DNA of 19,889 bases from DATMNI01 sp035570275 (lineage in GTDB: Bacteria; Acidobacteriota; Terriglobia; Bryobacterales; Bryobacteraceae), in assembly GCA_035570275.1 (NCBI GenBank), contig DATMNI010000027.1, positions 1 to 19,889 on the forward strand. Reading direction: 5' to 3'. Below, one piece after another: positions 1 to 8,700 of the stretch; the first letter of the stretch is position 1; every line of letters begins with the position of its first letter. The notes beneath the pieces are model-generated. The model did no database searches, was not told the origin of the DNA, and saw only the letters and a program-made list of their open reading frames with translations. The translations under genes and the position numbers were made by a program.

Positions 1-84
1 AATGGCATTTTCGATTTCACGGCGCTGTTCGGCATAACCGATTAACGCCATTTCCAAGATGGCAGGGTCGAGTTGCTTTGGCAT
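1..84 (-). CDS. 5' end of a short coiled-coil-like hypothetical protein (partial)
   Basis: Twenty-eight codons read from an ATG at 84 to the left edge without a stop; the protein starts MPKQLDPAILEMALIGYA and continues QRREIENAI. A good ribosome binding site (AGGAG, from the complement of about 88-94) lies just upstream and supports the start. The visible part is a charged amphipathic helix. It resembles, from memory, the N-terminus of small acidobacterial proteins with a helical 'AALxGYexQrxkIexxI' start and a basic tail, but the tail is outside the window, so no function is assigned. The gene diverges from the PPC-domain gene at 337, leaving about 250 bp for both promoters. Confidence 0.6.
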   Translation of the reverse strand, partial: MPKQLDPAILEMALIGYAEQRREIENAI

Positions 85-230
85 CCAGTCTCCTAATCGA
101 ACAAATTGGTACTGCTTTGTTTTGAGAATACCAGACCAGAGCGCGGGTGGCCCAAACTTTTGCGGCCATATTTTTGGACAACCAGGTGCCCCAAAAGCGC
201 TGGGACGACCAGAGTCTCATGGCGTGCCCG

Positions 231-256
231 CAACCATCCTGGCCAACCATCCTGGC
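231..256. repeat. 13-bp perfect tandem duplication
   Basis: The 13-mer CAACCATCCTGGC occurs twice head to tail (231-243 and 244-256) in the divergent intergenic region between the partial gene at 1-84 and the gene at 337. It is followed by a GC-rich stretch (CCAGCCGGCGGTTCCGG). It may be a replication-slippage duplication; no regulatory role can be shown. The rest of 85-336 shows no other gene or clear promoter. Confidence 0.7.
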
Positions 257-336
257 CAGCCGGCGGTTCCGGCAACTGGTTTGAGAAACCCCGCCGCTTC
301 GTTGTGCCGGCCGCTCTCCTGTGCCACACTTTTCTC

Positions 337-879
337 ATGCGAATGCCGATTGCGATACTTGCCTGCGCGGCTCTGGCCAGGGCCCAGGAAACCCGCCGGG
401 AAATCGTGAACGCCGCGCCCACCCCCGCGCTCGACGGCAGGCCGAACTCGGGCGAGGTGCCCGACGTCTACGCCGTGTCGAGCCAGTTCGAACGCGTTCT
501 GGTGCTGCGCTTCAAATACCAGACCGACCTGCTGGCCGGGCTGGAGAAGATGGTCAAGGAGCACAAGATCCGCAACGGGGTGATTCTGTCCGCCATCGGC
601 TCGGTGCGGAACTACCAGATCCACCAGGTCAGCAACCGCACCTTTCCCTCCAGGAACACGTTCGTCAAGGACACCACGGGGCCCGCCGATATCGCCGGCA
701 TGAACGGCTTCATCATGGGCGGAAAGCTGCACCCGCACATTACTCTGGCAAGCCCGGACAAGGCATTCGGCGGCCACCTGGAACCTGGAACCGAGGTGTT
801 CACGTTCGCCATCGTGACCATCGGGGTTCTGCCGGACAACCTGGACCTTACGAAATTGGACGATAAGACGTACCGTTGA
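337..879 (+). CDS. Exported PPC-domain (DUF296) protein
   Basis: About 180 aa. The reading frame stays open back to 106, but the start is placed at 337 (or 343) because MRMPIAILACAALARAQ reads as a short signal peptide with an ARAQ cleavage site. The mature part is a PPC/DUF296 domain: a strand-rich start (RVLVLRFKY), helix DLLAGLEKMVKEH, the turn GVILSAIGSV, then the family hallmark LHPHITLAS followed by GGHLEPGTEVFTFAIV. In plants this domain forms trimers in AT-hook DNA-binding proteins; bacterial stand-alone copies have no firmly known role. An export signal is odd for a family named after DNA binding and suggests a periplasmic ligand-binding or structural role (inference). It lies 37 bp upstream of the next secreted-protein gene and may be cotranscribed with it. 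A 7-bp inverted repeat (867-873/890-896) overlaps the stop codon. Confidence 0.85.
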   Translation: MRMPIAILACAALARAQETRREIVNAAPTPALDGRPNSGEVPDVYAVSSQFERVLVLRFKYQTDLLAGLEKMVKEHKIRNGVILSAIGSVRNYQIHQVSNRTFPSRNTFVKDTTGPADIAGMNGFIMGGKLHPHITLASPDKAFGGHLEPGTEVFTFAIVTIGVLPDNLDLTKLDDKTYR

Positions 880-916
880 CGGCCCTGCCGTACGTCATGA
901 CAGAATAAGGATACGT

Positions 917-2074
917 ATGCGTTACCGCCTTCTGGTTGCCGTTTTCGCCGTCTGTTTCACTGTCCCGCAACAGACCCGCGCCCAGACTATGTCCGTGGAC
1001 AAGCTCATAGAGTTCATCGAGTCTTCCGAGAAGTTCATTCAAGAGAAGAAGATGACGGACACCGAACTGGCCGGATCCCTGTCCAAGGTGAAGCTCACCG
1101 AACGTCTGGACGATCGCACCATTGAAGAGATGCAAAGTTTCGGCCCGATCGGTCCCAAGACGATGGCGGCGCTCAAACTGCTGCGCGACCGGACGCAATC
1201 GCTGATGGCTGCAGCCAGCATCGCGCCGCCGCCCAAGTACGTGCCGCCGCCGCCGCCCTCATCCGAGGAGCAGGGCGCCATTATCACCGAGGTTCGCGAG
1301 TACGCGCTGAACTACAGCAAGAGCCTTCCCAACTTCCTGGCCACCGAAGTCACGCGGCGCAAGATGGCGCCCCCGGCCGCAAGCCGCTACGGCGGTGGAC
1401 GCGCCGCGGAGCCTTCGTACCAGACCATGGACACGCTGACCGTGCGGCTGAGCTACTACGAACAGAAGGAGGATTACAAGCTGATCCTCATGAATAACGC
1501 ACCCACCACCCAGGATTTTAAGACCCTGGGCGGGGCCACCTCCACCGGCGAATTCGGCAGCATGCTGCGGCAGATTTTCGAGCCCTACACCCAGGCCCGC
1601 TTCGAGTGGGACCATTGGGGCCTGCTGCGCGGCAAGCGCGTGATGGCATTTCAATACCATGTCGAACAGTCGCGCTCCCAGTGGAGCCTGGAGTATCAGC
1701 ATACGGAGCACATCATTCCCGCGTATTCGGGCCTGGTGGAAATCGACCAAGATACCCACGTGGTGATGCGGGTGACCTTGAAAGCCGAGAACATTCCGCC
1801 CAGCTTCGCCATCCGCCAGGCCGAGACCATTCTGGATTACGATTACCAGGACATCAGCGGCCACGAATTCCTGCTGCCGCTGAAGACCGAAACCCGCATG
1901 TACTCCGACGGCATTCTTAGCAAGAATGAAACGGAGTTCCGCTTCTACCGCAAGTACTCGGCCGAAGCCGAGATCAAGTACGATATCACGCCCGACCCGC
2001 TGCCCGACGAGAAAACCAAAGAGTTGGACTGCAAGGACCCGAAGAACGCCACGGACCCCCGCTGCAAGCGGTGA
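917..2074 (+). CDS. Uncharacterised acidobacterial secreted protein
   Basis: 385 aa; start ATG 917 preceded by AAGGA. Residues 1-23 are a signal peptide ending TRAQ. Residues 24-100 are helical (FIESSEKFIQEKKMTDTELA and a second helix-rich stretch with GPIGPKTMAALKLLRDR). A polyproline hinge follows (104-114). From about 120 comes a region of a type I associate with acidobacterial secreted proteins: YALNYSKSLPNFLATEVTRR, then TLTVRLSYYEQKEDYKLILM, then a mostly beta-strand C-terminal half (WSLEYQHTEHIIPAYSGLVE, DTHVVMRVTLKAENIP, FLLPLKTETRMYSDG). The C-terminal half has the feel of a LolA/outer-membrane lipoprotein-sorting-type open barrel, but that is a guess. No catalytic motif is visible. 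It ends with two cysteines near the C-terminus (DCKDPKNATDPRCKR), possibly a disulfide. Function unknown. Confidence 0.8.
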   Translation: MRYRLLVAVFAVCFTVPQQTRAQTMSVDKLIEFIESSEKFIQEKKMTDTELAGSLSKVKLTERLDDRTIEEMQSFGPIGPKTMAALKLLRDRTQSLMAAASIAPPPKYVPPPPPSSEEQGAIITEVREYALNYSKSLPNFLATEVTRRKMAPPAASRYGGGRAAEPSYQTMDTLTVRLSYYEQKEDYKLILMNNAPTTQDFKTLGGATSTGEFGSMLRQIFEPYTQARFEWDHWGLLRGKRVMAFQYHVEQSRSQWSLEYQHTEHIIPAYSGLVEIDQDTHVVMRVTLKAENIPPSFAIRQAETILDYDYQDISGHEFLLPLKTETRMYSDGILSKNETEFRFYRKYSAEAEIKYDITPDPLPDEKTKELDCKDPKNATDPRCKR

Positions 2075-2137
2075 TGGAAGCCTTGTCTAACTAACTAAGA
2101 GTCCGGTTCAATAATACGGTCTCGTATTTCGAGGCAG

Positions 2138-2194
2138 CCGCTCCGTGACCGTCGCGGCTCTGATCGGAGCGTCGCGGCTCTGATCGGAGCCGCG
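2138..2194. terminator. Repeat-derived hairpin and 20-bp tandem duplication downstream of the 917-2074 gene
   Basis: A 20-mer starting GTCGCGGCTC is repeated exactly (2151-2170, 2171-2190). The second copy folds into a perfect hairpin: CGCGGCTC (2173-2180), loop TGATCG, GAGCCGCG (2187-2194). There is no T-tract, so it is only terminator-like. The stretch CCGCTCCGTGAC (from 2138) followed by CGTCGCGGCTC (to 2160) is a diverged copy of the element at 11144-11221 and 14599-14621, so this is a dispersed intergenic repeat that has undergone local duplication. Confidence 0.55.
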
Positions 2195-2420
2195 CGCGTT
2201 AGCAAGCGGTTTCCCGATACATTGGCGAACTTCTGATACGGCGTACTAGACTAAGAGACCGGTGAGACTGGAAGTCCCAGGTGGCCCGGCCCGCGTGGTT
2301 CGCCGCTTGTCCTCGGAGGTAACTTGTTGTTTGCCGCTCAGGTTGCCGGTCATCGCCGGCGAACCAATGCCCTCTCTGGTTCCAGAACCCCTGGAGTTTC
2401 TATATTCTGGTCGGGCCAAA

Positions 2421-2723
2421 GTGGGACGATCGGGTTGTGTCGTCTGTCGACCAGCCCGCGCCTGACCCCTCGCCATGGTTCTCTCTTTGAGCCCGTGATT
2501 GGGCATGACCACGCACGCGTGGAGTTGGCTGAAGCGGCGAACCGCCTCCGCATCCAGGCCCCGCGTTCACAACTACACCGGCGAGCGTCTGGCGAGGCAT
2601 GACAGGGTCGAAAAACCACCTCGCCCATCGGGAATCTCCCGGAGCCTGGCGTGGTTTTTCATGAAGTTTCGCTGGCGGAACGCCCATCCCAACAGACCAC
2701 GAAAGACGATGCTCTGTCCCACC
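2421..2723 (+). repeat. Degenerate MITE-like element (left copy)
   Basis: The left end GTGGGACGATCG (2421-2432) is the same as the end at 8871-8887 except for a 3-bp deletion, and is followed in both by a near-identical GTCGTCTGTCG(A/G)CCAGC. The right end CGATGCTCTGTCCCACC (2707-2723) matches 8960-8976 with one change, and is preceded in both by ACAGACCACGAAAG. Outer ends are therefore imperfect inverted repeats, as in non-autonomous transposable elements. The 303-bp body differs from the 106-bp right copy and encodes nothing recognisable. No target-site duplication was seen. Confidence 0.5.
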
Positions 2724-2743
2724 TTCTCCCACAAAAAGGTGGG
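2718..2743. terminator. 8-bp hairpin at the edge of the left repeat
   Basis: CCCACCTT (2718-2725) pairs exactly with AAGGTGGG (2736-2743) around a 10-nt loop. It overlaps the last bases of the MITE-like element. It could end transcription on either strand, but no gene reads directly into it, so the role is uncertain. Confidence 0.35.
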
Positions 2744-3026
2744 GTACGTGTGAGCAAAGAAATCAAACCCGGCGGGCATGTCCTATTTGTGTGCGTTATC
2801 ACACTCTACACAAGATTCATGGTTCGGTGAGGTACCAGGCCCGCCGGCCTTCCATCGGGGCGTCCGTCAGCCTAATTCAAAGTCGCTCAGCAAGTTACTC
2901 GAACTTTTACCCTGCGAGCCCGGCCATCCTATCGGGGAAATAGAACAGTACTAGAGGCACTTGACTCTGTTCGGCGGTGCAAGACACAATTGAACGTTCG
3001 CGACATCCAAGACTTAAGTTTCTAGT

Positions 3027-4001
3027 ATGTATAACGAGTTGTTTGGCTTGCGTAAAAATCCGTTTGGTCTTGCACCGGATCCGGCCTTTCTCTTTCTAAC
3101 CGAACAACACCGCGAGACGCTTGCCGGGTTAACTTGCGCCATCCTGCAGCGCAAGGGCTTTGCGGTGCTGACTGGCGACGCGGGCACCGGTAAGACGGCG
3201 CTGCTTGCCCGGGTCCTTCAGTTTCTGCCGGCCAGCCAGTTGCAATTCGGTGTAATCCTGAACACGACACCGGCGCCGTCCGAATTACTGGAGCTCGCCT
3301 TGTTGGATTTCGGAGTTACGGACGTTCCTCCGGGCAAAGCACAGCGTCTAGGGAAGCTCAGGGATGTGCTCCTGCAGGGCCAGCGCGAGGGAAAGTCCTC
3401 GGCCTTGATCGTGGATGACGCGCATAAGCTCAGCCCGGAGGTTCTGGAAGAAATCCGTATGCTGGGAAATCTTGAAGAGGCCGGGCAGAAATGCCTTCAG
3501 ATCCTGCTGGTGGGACAAAGCGAGCTGGATAACATTCTAAGTCGCCCGGACCTGCGCCAACTGAAGCAGTGCATCTCCCTGCAATTGTCCCTCGCACCGC
3601 TGGCCCCCAGGCAAGTTGGCGAGTACATCGGGCATCGCTGGCTGAGGGCTGGCGGCAAGGAGCATCCCTTTTCCGCGAAGGCCGTCGCATGTGTTGCACG
3701 CGTATCCCGGGGCATTCCGCGCGGGATCAATGCGTTGTGCGACCACGCGCTGATTTCGGCGTTTAAGGCGCGATCTTCACGCGTCCGGGATAGCCACGTT
3801 CGCGAGGCGGCGGCGAATCTGGGTTTCGGCGAACTGCCGCGCCGGGAAGGTAACGTGGAGCCGGCGGCGCTCGCGCCCATGACCATTCCCGGTTTCCCCG
3901 GAGTCAAGCGGTTTGGCACTGGGCCGAAATGGCCGCGATGGTCCAGATGGGCGGGTAAGCTCCGTTTTACGCCCCGTCAGGGGAGCACCGGATCGTCATG
4001 A
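3027..4001 (+). CDS. ExeA/GspA-like AAA+ ATPase (short form)
   Basis: 324 aa. The start MYNELFGLRKNPFGLAPDP is the signature N-terminus of the ExeA/GspA AAA+ family ('Y...fGl...PF...pdp.fl'). Walker A is GDAGTGKT (50-57), Walker B ALIVDDAH (126-133), then sensor-like LLVGQSEL and the RPDLRQLKQCISLQLSLAPL stretch, followed by the small helical AAA lid with SRGIPRGINALCDHALI. Aeromonas ExeA, as I recall, is longer, with a membrane segment and a peptidoglycan-binding domain. This protein ends soon after the ATPase core in a basic, low-complexity tail, so it is predicted to be cytoplasmic. Its stop overlaps the next start by ATGA (3998-4001), indicating translational coupling to the TonB-like protein. 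That pairing parallels ExeA with its TonB-like partner ExeB. No strong ribosome binding site is visible. Confidence 0.88.
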   Translation: MYNELFGLRKNPFGLAPDPAFLFLTEQHRETLAGLTCAILQRKGFAVLTGDAGTGKTALLARVLQFLPASQLQFGVILNTTPAPSELLELALLDFGVTDVPPGKAQRLGKLRDVLLQGQREGKSSALIVDDAHKLSPEVLEEIRMLGNLEEAGQKCLQILLVGQSELDNILSRPDLRQLKQCISLQLSLAPLAPRQVGEYIGHRWLRAGGKEHPFSAKAVACVARVSRGIPRGINALCDHALISAFKARSSRVRDSHVREAAANLGFGELPRREGNVEPAALAPMTIPGFPGVKRFGTGPKWPRWSRWAGKLRFTPRQGSTGSS

Positions 4002-5689
4002 ACGAATCGGCAGGCCCGAGTGGCATCACGACCAAACCGCAGCCCGAGAACTACTATCGACCCGAGAACTACTATCGATGGGTGGAGCCGGACAGCGACA
4101 TCATCGTCTGCTTGAAACTCGAGACGGTGGATCGCCTCCAACTGGAAGTTCTGCGCGGCCTCGATACTTATCCGGAGGCGGGAAACGAAGTGGGAGGCGT
4201 CCTGCTCGGAAGGACGGAGTTCCACGAAGGCCGCACACTAACGTTCGTTGACGATTTCGAACCGGTCCCCAGCCAACACAGCAATGGTCCATCCTATCCT
4301 TTTGCTTTGACCGCCAAAGACGCGGTCACCCTTGAGGCCGCACTGGCACGAGGCGGTTCGGGCAAGACGCCGTCCGTGGTGGGTTATTACCGCAGTCACA
4401 ACCGTAGCGGCCTGTTTTTGTCGGCGGACGACTTGCGGCTGATTCACCGCTACTTCCGCGGACCGGACAATCTATTTCTGCTCATTAAAACGCTGCCGAA
4501 TCGAGCCTGCACGGCGGGCTTCTTCTTTTGGAAAGACGGCCAAATCCAATCCGAGTTCACCGCCAGCGAAGCACCGCTCATCCCCATAGCGCTTGCCTCC
4601 GCGGGCCGCAGCCTCTTGTTGGGGGAGTCCGAAATTCCCGTCGCAACACCGGCGCAGCTTCCCGCCGCGAGTGAAGAACCGCCTGCGATCGCGTCACCGG
4701 AACCGGGACGCAGCCGCAATCTCCTGATTCGCGACCTGGTGATCACAGGCGTGGTAGCGGCGGTTACACTAGCCGTGCTCCTCTATCGGGAAACGGGAGG
4801 AGCGCCGCACCAGACACCGGGTTCGCCGCGTCCGGTTCCACTGGCGGCGCCCCAGAGCGCACCCGGCGCACCAACGCCGGTTTGGGCGCCGGCGCCAGCA
4901 GTGGAGCAATCATCGGTGGAGCAATCATCGGTGGAGCGATCATCGGTGGAGCAAGCAGTGGAACCATCCGCGCCCAAGCTCTCGAGCCGGCCGAAAGCGG
5001 TACTCCAGCAAGCCCGGAACATGGCCGCCACTCCACTTCGCGATGCGCCGAAACTGCCAGAACGCGCGCCCGCCCAGGAAACGCCGGCTATCCTTTCTCC
5101 CGTGTCTCCAGTGTCTCCCGTGGCTGGTGGGCCGGGCACTCCACCTTCGTCGAAGCTTTTCACCGCGACGGCCGAACACCCGTTGAATACGGCGCCGCCG
5201 GCTGTTGAGACCACGGTCGCACCGCCGGTCCCGGCGGCGCATCCACCCGTTTCCGAGAACCCGGTCACGCCGGCGAGTCCTGGCGGGACGACACGCGCGC
5301 CACGAACCGAGGCAGCCACCGAAGCCGCGTCCCCCGTGGCAACGCCGGTGCCTGCAGATCCTCCCGCGCCCCCGGCGTCATCCCCTGTTGGAGCCGCGCA
5401 CCCGTTTGTTGGTCCCCAGGTAATTCATCCGGTGACTCCGGCAGTGCCGCGCGGCGTCGGGCCTATGATTACCACCGATGTTCAGGTAGACGTGGCCGTG
5501 GCCATCGATGCCAATGGGAGAGTCACCGGCGCCCGGGTAGCGTCAACCAAGGGCTCCGCGGCCGGATTGCTGACGATCGAGGCCCTGAAGGCGGCGCAGT
5601 TATTCCGCTTTCAGCCGGCGCGGGAAAATGGCCGCAACGTAGCCAGCAGTATGGTTCTCACGTTCCGTTTTGCCCGAACCGCTAAGTAA
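3998..5689 (+). CDS. MPN/JAMM-like domain - membrane helix - TonB C-terminal domain hybrid protein
   Basis: 563 aa in four parts. (1) A cytoplasmic N-terminal domain (about 30-200) with an MPN/JAMM-like pattern: EVGGVLLG (Glu64) and RSHNRSGLFLSADD (132-145). This fits H-x-H-x7-S-x2-D (His134, Ser142, Asp145) except that the first His is Arg132, so a zinc peptidase activity may be lost. (2) One membrane helix, about 247-263 (LVITGVVAAVTLAVLLY). (3) A long Pro/Ala/Ser-rich periplasmic linker (about 265-485) with a VEQSS repeat. (4) A TonB-type C-terminal domain (490-563): VDVAVAIDANGRVTGARV, then ALKAAQLFRFQPARENGR and a final strand VLTFRF. TonB domains carry force from the inner membrane to outer-membrane receptors. 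Coupling to the ATPase gene by ATGA overlap and an Oar-like receptor gene 100 bp downstream suggest these partners. The combination is unusual. The JAMM call is by motif only. Confidence 0.8.
   Translation: MNESAGPSGITTKPQPENYYRPENYYRWVEPDSDIIVCLKLETVDRLQLEVLRGLDTYPEAGNEVGGVLLGRTEFHEGRTLTFVDDFEPVPSQHSNGPSYPFALTAKDAVTLEAALARGGSGKTPSVVGYYRSHNRSGLFLSADDLRLIHRYFRGPDNLFLLIKTLPNRACTAGFFFWKDGQIQSEFTASEAPLIPIALASAGRSLLLGESEIPVATPAQLPAASEEPPAIASPEPGRSRNLLIRDLVITGVVAAVTLAVLLYRETGGAPHQTPGSPRPVPLAAPQSAPGAPTPVWAPAPAVEQSSVEQSSVERSSVEQAVEPSAPKLSSRPKAVLQQARNMAATPLRDAPKLPERAPAQETPAILSPVSPVSPVAGGPGTPPSSKLFTATAEHPLNTAPPAVETTVAPPVPAAHPPVSENPVTPASPGGTTRAPRTEAATEAASPVATPVPADPPAPPASSPVGAAHPFVGPQVIHPVTPAVPRGVGPMITTDVQVDVAVAIDANGRVTGARVASTKGSAAGLLTIEALKAAQLFRFQPARENGRNVASSMVLTFRFARTAK
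4043..4078 (+). repeat. 18-bp perfect tandem repeat inside the MPN-TonB gene
   Basis: CCCGAGAACTACTATCGA is present twice in succession (4043-4060, 4061-4078), encoding PENYYRPENYYR at residues 16-27 just before the MPN-like domain. The copies are identical, which points to recent slippage duplication and to a length-tolerant N-terminal tail. Confidence 0.9.
4901..4960 (+). repeat. 15-bp minisatellite in the TonB linker (four units)
   Basis: Four 15-bp units of GTGGAGCAATCATCG (4901, 4916, 4931, 4946; the third has one change, the fourth is diverged) encode VEQSSVEQSSVERSSVEQAV at residues 302-321. The repeat keeps frame and sits in the periplasmic spacer, where length could vary between strains. 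Confidence 0.9.
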
Positions 5690-5788
5690 ACAGGGAGTAA
5701 GTCATGTAACTGAAATGGACGTAGCGGGAAGCGGCCTTTGTGTCCGGAAGAATGGAGTATTTGTAGATTTGCCAGACGGAGGTGGTTT

Positions 5789-8700
5789 ATGAATTTACGT
5801 TTGATTGTTTCGTTGCTGCTGCTTGTATGCGCCCCGGCTTGGGCGCAATCCGCTGCCGGACTGGCGGCGATCTCTGGAGTCGTGCGCGATCCATCGGGCG
5901 CTGCCGTGCCCAATGCCAAAGTGGTGATTGCGAGCGCCTCCCAGGGCACTATCCGCACCGTGGTCAGTAATAACGGCGGTGTTTTTGCCGCCCCCGCGCT
6001 GCTGCCGGGCTCCGGTTATAAGGTGACGGTCTCGGCCACCGGTTACGCCGAGTATGAGGCCGCAGATTTGGTTTTGCTGGTCGGCCAGAACCTGAATCTG
6101 AACGTCAGCCTCACGGTGGGCCGCAGCGTCACGGTTGTCGAAGTCGCCTTGACTGCCGCCATGGTCCAGGACACCAAGACCGACGTCTCGCAGGTAATCG
6201 ACTCCAAGTTGATCCAGGATCTTCCGATTAACGGGCGCCGTGTCGATTCGTTCGTTTTGCTGACGCCCGGTGTCACCAACGACAGCACCTTCGGCCTGCT
6301 TACTTTCCGCGGCGTGGCCGGCGGTAATTCGTTCCTCGTCGACGGCAACGATACTACCGAACAATTCTATAACGAGAACGCCGGCCGTACCCGCATCGCC
6401 TCGCAAATCTCGCAGGACGCGGTGCAGGAATTCCAGGTGGTCTCTTCCAACTTCTCGGCCGAATATGGCCGCGCCGTGGGCGGCGTGGTGAATACGGTCA
6501 CGCGGACCGGAAGCAACGGCTTGCATGGCACGGCCTACTGGTTCTTCCGCAACCGCACGCTGGACGCGCGCGACCGCTACGCCACCATTAATCCTCACGA
6601 GGTGCGGCACCAGGCCGGCGCCAGCCTAGCGGGCGCCTTGATCAAAGACAAACTCTTCTATTTCGTCAACGCCGATTTCACCCGCCGGAGTTTTCCCATA
6701 GTCTCCAGCATCAGCCGCGCCGGCGTCATCGATCCGAACACGCAAAGCTTCCTGGGATGCGGATCCCCCGCGACTCCCGCGCAGTGCTCCGCCATTAACA
6801 GCATTCTGCCGCGCTACTTCGGGCTGATCCCGCGGGAGGCCAACCAGGACCTCGGCTTTGGCCGCCTCGACTGGCGGCCGACGGAGCGCAACACCTTCAG
6901 CGCCAGTTTGAACTACATGCGCTTCCAATCGCCCAATGGTATCCAGACCAACATTTCGTCCACCACCGGTGCTGCCATCGGCAGCAATGGCGACGATTCC
7001 GTTCGCGTGCGTAACGGCAGGGCCACCTGGACCGCGGTCGTGCAACCGAACTTGGTGAACGAGCTCCGCTTTGGTTGGGCCACCGATCGCCAGGCCGACA
7101 CCTTCGACCAGCGCATGTATAATCCCGCCATCGGGCTGATCAGCCTCACCGTTGCCGGCCAGACGGGCCTGGGCGCCGGCGTCAGCTATCTGCCGCGCGT
7201 CGAGCCCAACGAGCGGCGCTTTCAATTCGCCGATAACGCTTCCTGGACCAAAGGAAAGCATATCTTCAAATTTGGATACGATATCGCCAACACCCGGGAC
7301 TACACTTATTTCCTCAGTCCCGCCTATGGTTTCTACACCTACCAGACCGTCACCCAGTTCGCGCAGGACTTTTCCGGCAATACCTCGGGCGCCAAGAACT
7401 GGCAGAGTTATTCCCAGGCTTTCGGGAATCCGGTGGTCGACGCAACCATTGGCGATTACGGATTCTACGCTCAGGACCAATACCTGATCACACCCAAGCT
7501 GACCGTGAACTACGGCGTGCGGTATGAGTACGCCCAGTTGCCTCAGCCTAAGATCGTCAATCCGGATTATCCGCAGACGGGACACATTGCTACCGGGCGC
7601 TACAACCTGGCGCCGCGCCTCGGCGTCGCCTACAGCCTCAATGAAAAGACGGTGGTGCGCGCCGGCTTCGGCATGTACCATGCGCGCTTCCCCGGCTCGC
7701 TGATCGACAACCTCTTTACCAACAACGGTGTCTTCCAGACGTCCATCAGCCTGCAGAGCAGCAGCGCGGCGCAGTTGGCCAGCGGCCCGGTTTACGGGAA
7801 CACCCTCGCCAGCGCGCCGCCCAGTGCTGCATCAGGGGCCGCTGCGGGCGCTACCAACATTCAATTTGCCGCGCCCAATCTGCGGACACCTTACTCCGAG
7901 CAAGGCACGCTGGCGGTGGAACGCCAGATTGGCCGCGATGTCTCTCTTTCGGTTTCCTATATCTGGAGCCGCGGTTTGCAACTGCTCACGTCGCGCGACC
8001 TCAATATCGGCGCTCCCGGTCCCGTCGTCACTTACACCATCGACGATGCCGGCGGCAATGCCGCCGGAACCTTCAACACGCCGGTGTATCTCGCGGCCAA
8101 TCGCGTGGACCCGCGCTACGGCCGCGTCATACAAGATGAAAACGGCCTCAACAGCTATTACAGCGCGCTGGCGGTCCAGGCCAACAAGCGCTTCTCGCAT
8201 GGCTTCCAGGCGTTGCTTTCGTATACCTGGTCGCATGCCATCGACGACGGCCAGGGCGCCAGCGCGGACGCGCTCTTCTACGCTAGTCCAAACCTCACCA
8301 CTTACAACGGAAATTATGCGTTCGACAAAGGCAGCTCGGCCTTGGATCAGCGGCATCGCCTGGTGTTTTCGTTTGTCGAGCAGCCCACGTTCACCCATCG
8401 CGACGGCGCTTTCTACAAATACATCGTCAATAACTGGCAGCTCGGCGCCATCACGACGCTGGCCAGCGGCCGCCCCACCACGGCGCAGATTCGCACCACC
8501 GACACCGCCGTTGCCGGGATGGCTTATACCACCAGCATTGACGGTTTCGGCGGGAATTTCCGGGTCCCTTTCTGGCCGGTGAATAGTCTCTACACGCCTC
8601 CTGCTTACCGGGCTGACGCGCGTATCAGCAAGATCATCGCACTTAATGAGCGCTTCCGGCTGTACCTCAACTTTGAAGCGTTCAACATCACCAACACCGT

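Larger units (their letters stand above)
2075..3026. other. 950-bp intergenic region without a supportable gene
   Basis: No ORF here has both a plausible ribosome binding site and a recognisable product; those present run antisense to one another across GC-rich repeats. The region holds a 20-bp tandem repeat forming a strong hairpin (2138-2194), a degenerate MITE-like element (2421-2723) and a hairpin just beyond it (2718-2743). 2745-3026 drops in GC and should contain the promoter of the ATPase gene at 3027; I could not pick out a convincing -35/-10 pair. Confidence 0.6.

Noticed and set aside
106..336. N-terminal extension of the PPC-domain gene back to 106
   Set aside because: It reads through the divergent intergenic region and a 13-bp tandem repeat; a signal peptide begins cleanly at 337.
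2246..2779. Several overlapping 67-110 residue ORFs on both strands
   Set aside because: They lie across the MITE-like repeat, contradict one another on opposite strands and show no recognisable domain or ribosome binding site.
2789..2804. CRP-like palindrome GTGTGCGTTATCACAC
   Set aside because: The half-sites TGTG and CACA are 6 bp apart rather than the 8 bp of a CRP site, and it lies over 200 bp from the next start; a chance palindrome is as likely.
3027..5689. Type II secretion ExeA-ExeB locus
   Set aside because: The ATPase lacks the membrane and peptidoglycan-binding parts of ExeA, the partner has an extra MPN-like domain, and no secretin or Gsp gene is present; only an analogy is kept.
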